45,803 nucleotides of DNA from Bacteroidetes bacterium HGW-Bacteroidetes-6 (lineage in GTDB: Bacteria > Bacteroidota > Bacteroidia > Bacteroidales > DTU049), in assembly GCA_002842495.1 (NCBI GenBank), contig PHDB01000026.1:1-45803 (forward strand), written 5' to 3'. Shown here piece by piece: positions 44,511 to 45,803 of the stretch; positions within the stretch are counted from its first letter, which is position 1, and each line of letters begins with the position of its first letter. Made by a program: the position numbers and the translations under genes. The notes below the pieces were generated by a model, which was given only the letters and a program-made list of their open reading frames with translations, was not told the origin of the DNA and searched no databases.

Positions 44511-45433
44511 AGCCGCTTTTGTCAATAGTTGTATCTGTCTTCAACGAAGAAGGAAATCTTTATTCATTGATGGATGCATTGCTGAAAAACACAGAAGCTT
44601 TTTCGTGCGAGATTGTTTTGGTGAACGATGGTAGTACCGATAACAGCCGGAATGTGATTGATGATTTGTGTAATACAAACCCTGAAATTGTAAAAGCTAT
44701 TCATTTTTCAAAAAATTTTGGCCATGAAGCGGCGATGATTGCAGGTATCGATCATGCAATTGGTGATGCAGTTATTTGCATGGATGCCGATTTGCAACAT
44801 CCGCCCGAATGTATTCCGCAAATGTTGAAATCGTTTCAGGGGGGGAGCGAGATTGTTCTAATGCAGCGCAATTCGCGTGGTGATGGCGGAATGAAGAGCT
44901 TTTTTTCAAAAATGTTTTACCGCCGTTTAAGCAAAATGAGTCGAATGCCATTTGTTGAAAACGCATCCGATTTTTTTCTGATTTCGGAAAAAGTTGCACA
45001 GTTGCTCCGCGAAAATTTCCGCGAACGGAACAGGTTCCTGCGTGGTTATATTCAAAGCATGGGTTTTGCTATGACCATTCTTCCATTCGATGCTCCAGCC
45101 AGGGTTGCCGGAAAAAGCTCGTATTCGTATCGCAAATTGTTTCGGTTGTCGTATAGCGCCATTGCAGCGTTTAGCAATGCACCTCTCAATGTCAGTCTTC
45201 TTTTTGGAGTTATAATGGGAATGGTGAGTGCAGGTATTGGAATTTATTCGCTTGTTATGTTCTTTGTCGATCGTCCAGTTTCGGGTTATACAACTTTGGT
45301 TGTTCTTATCAGCTTTATTTCGGCAGTTCAGTTTTTGCTCATGGGCATCATGGGCAAATACATCGGCTTTTTATTCGATGAAGTGAAGAAAAGACCGGTG
45401 TATATCGTTGATGAAAAATCGGGCATCAATTGA
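44507..45433 (+). CDS. DPM1/GtrB-type family 2 glycosyltransferase (polyprenyl-phosphate sugar transferase)
   Basis: A 308-aa membrane-associated enzyme. The GT-A domain has LLSIVVSVFNEEGNL, EIVLVNDGSTDNS and the metal-binding CMDADLQHPPE (D93, D95), the classic DPM1/ArnC/GtrB pattern. The family moves a sugar from a nucleotide donor to polyprenyl phosphate on the cytoplasmic side. Two C-terminal helices (about 225-250 and 262-290) anchor it, as in GtrB, and the KSSYSYRKLFRL segment precedes them. It starts inside the stop codon of the polytopic gene. The sugar (glucose, mannose or other) cannot be inferred. Confidence 0.93.
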   Translation: MKPLLSIVVSVFNEEGNLYSLMDALLKNTEAFSCEIVLVNDGSTDNSRNVIDDLCNTNPEIVKAIHFSKNFGHEAAMIAGIDHAIGDAVICMDADLQHPPECIPQMLKSFQGGSEIVLMQRNSRGDGGMKSFFSKMFYRRLSKMSRMPFVENASDFFLISEKVAQLLRENFRERNRFLRGYIQSMGFAMTILPFDAPARVAGKSSYSYRKLFRLSYSAIAAFSNAPLNVSLLFGVIMGMVSAGIGIYSLVMFFVDRPVSGYTTLVVLISFISAVQFLLMGIMGKYIGFLFDEVKKRPVYIVDEKSGIN

Positions 45434-45505
45434 AAAGTTTTTTCCGTCAATTTGACTTGAATCGGCAAACACATCGTGCTTTGTTGCATTTGTGAAGTTG
45501 CTATT

Positions 45506-45803
45506 CTAATAATTATACTTCCCCTTCCACCGCTCGTTCAGAAATTTGCGCAAATCGTTTTCCCGTGCGTTTTTCCCGGGATCATAAAATTTAGTGCCGC
45601 TCAGCTTTTCGGGAAGGAACTCCATATCAACAAAATTCTTATCGTAATCGTGTGCATATTTGTAATCCTTGCCGTAGTTGAGCTCTTTCATGAGTTTAGT
45701 GGGCGAATTGCGCAGGTGCAGCGGAACAGGCAAATCGCCGGTTCTGCGCACATTTTCGAGCGCCGCATCAATGCCCAGGTATGAAGCATTGCTTTTTGCT
45801 GAT
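45506..45803 (-). CDS. rarA: Replication-associated recombination protein RarA (MgsA), C-terminal part
   Basis: Only the last ~99 codons are inside the window; the frame is open to the right edge. The reading frame gives SNASYLGIDAALENVRRTG, then LPVPLHLRNSPTKLMKELN, YKYAHDYDKNFVDMEFLPE and KFYDPGKNARENDLRKFL. This is the characteristic C-terminus of the RarA/MgsA/WRNIP1 AAA+ ATPases, which act at stalled replication forks. The ATPase domain lies outside the window. The GTG near 45751 is internal, not a start. It is convergent with the GT2 gene, with 72 bases between and no clear terminator. Confidence 0.92.
   Translation of the reverse strand, partial: SAKSNASYLGIDAALENVRRTGDLPVPLHLRNSPTKLMKELNYGKDYKYAHDYDKNFVDMEFLPEKLSGTKFYDPGKNARENDLRKFLNERWKGKYNY

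Noticed and set aside
45476..45784. 102-codon plus-strand frame at the right edge
   Set aside because: It is antisense to the clearly recognisable C-terminus of RarA.

Overview
The window reads as chromosomal DNA of a member of the Bacteroidota (Bacteroidetes). The evidence is: several proteins with type IX secretion system (T9SS) C-terminal sorting domains, a carboxypeptidase-regulatory-domain TonB-dependent receptor, a PorV-like outer-membrane protein, a Reg_prop/Y_Y_Y sensor kinase, and repeated TAnnTTTG -7 promoter elements typical of the Bacteroidota housekeeping sigma factor. It carries secretion and possible glycan-assembly genes consistent with an environmental, surface-active (perhaps gliding) lineage. 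The genus cannot be fixed from sequence alone. I see no insertion sequence, prophage, integrase or CRISPR array.

Layout. 1-1381: the end of uppP and all of truB, closed by a bidirectional terminator. 1425-4426 (minus): a 139-aa secreted protein and an 856-aa CUB/PKD/P-domain protein with a type B T9SS signal. 4538-5497 (minus): a PfkB/adenosine-kinase-like sugar kinase. 5583-5656: tRNA-Asn with its own promoter and terminator. 5815-9750: a double-propeller LytS-type sensor kinase and a LytTR response regulator. 9856-10365: a small membrane-anchored protein. 10475-19244: a tight three-gene operon of TonB-dependent receptor, 1344-aa surface protein with a divergent T9SS-like C-terminus, and PorV-like protein. 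19351-20220: greA and a HIT-family gene. 20213-20779 (minus): ruvC. 20865-22945: a flippase-like membrane protein and a GT2 glycosyltransferase. 23007-24083 (minus): a DUF2027/Smr protein. 24162-24974: a PrsW-type intramembrane protease. 25165-25239 (minus): tRNA-His.

From 25698 the window is dominated by secreted and surface functions. A MuiA-like protein (25698-27311) is followed by a T9SS type A protein (27337-28533). A four-gene overlapping minus-strand operon (33883 to 28537) encodes a lipoprotein, a DUF5723-like barrel, a T9SS type A propeller-like protein and a CapA-like metallophosphatase. Next come a tail-fibre-like protein plus a GH5-like glycoside hydrolase (34159-37088), convergent with a seven-repeat propeller/SASA esterase (37155-40187). 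A glycan-assembly locus (40259-45433) has two divergent polytopic membrane proteins, each with a C-terminal soluble segment, and a DPM1/GtrB-type glycosyltransferase. The window ends in the 3' part of rarA.

How the genes may work together (inference): the T9SS proteins would cross the outer membrane and be anchored or released. The PorV-like protein next to the 1344-aa protein may be a dedicated carrier for it. The GH5-like enzyme and the esterase may act on a shared extracellular polysaccharide. The 40-45 kb locus may build or decorate a surface glycan, possibly the sugar anchor of T9SS cargo. The sensor/regulator pair lies directly upstream of the receptor operon, with a candidate LytTR-type repeat between them.
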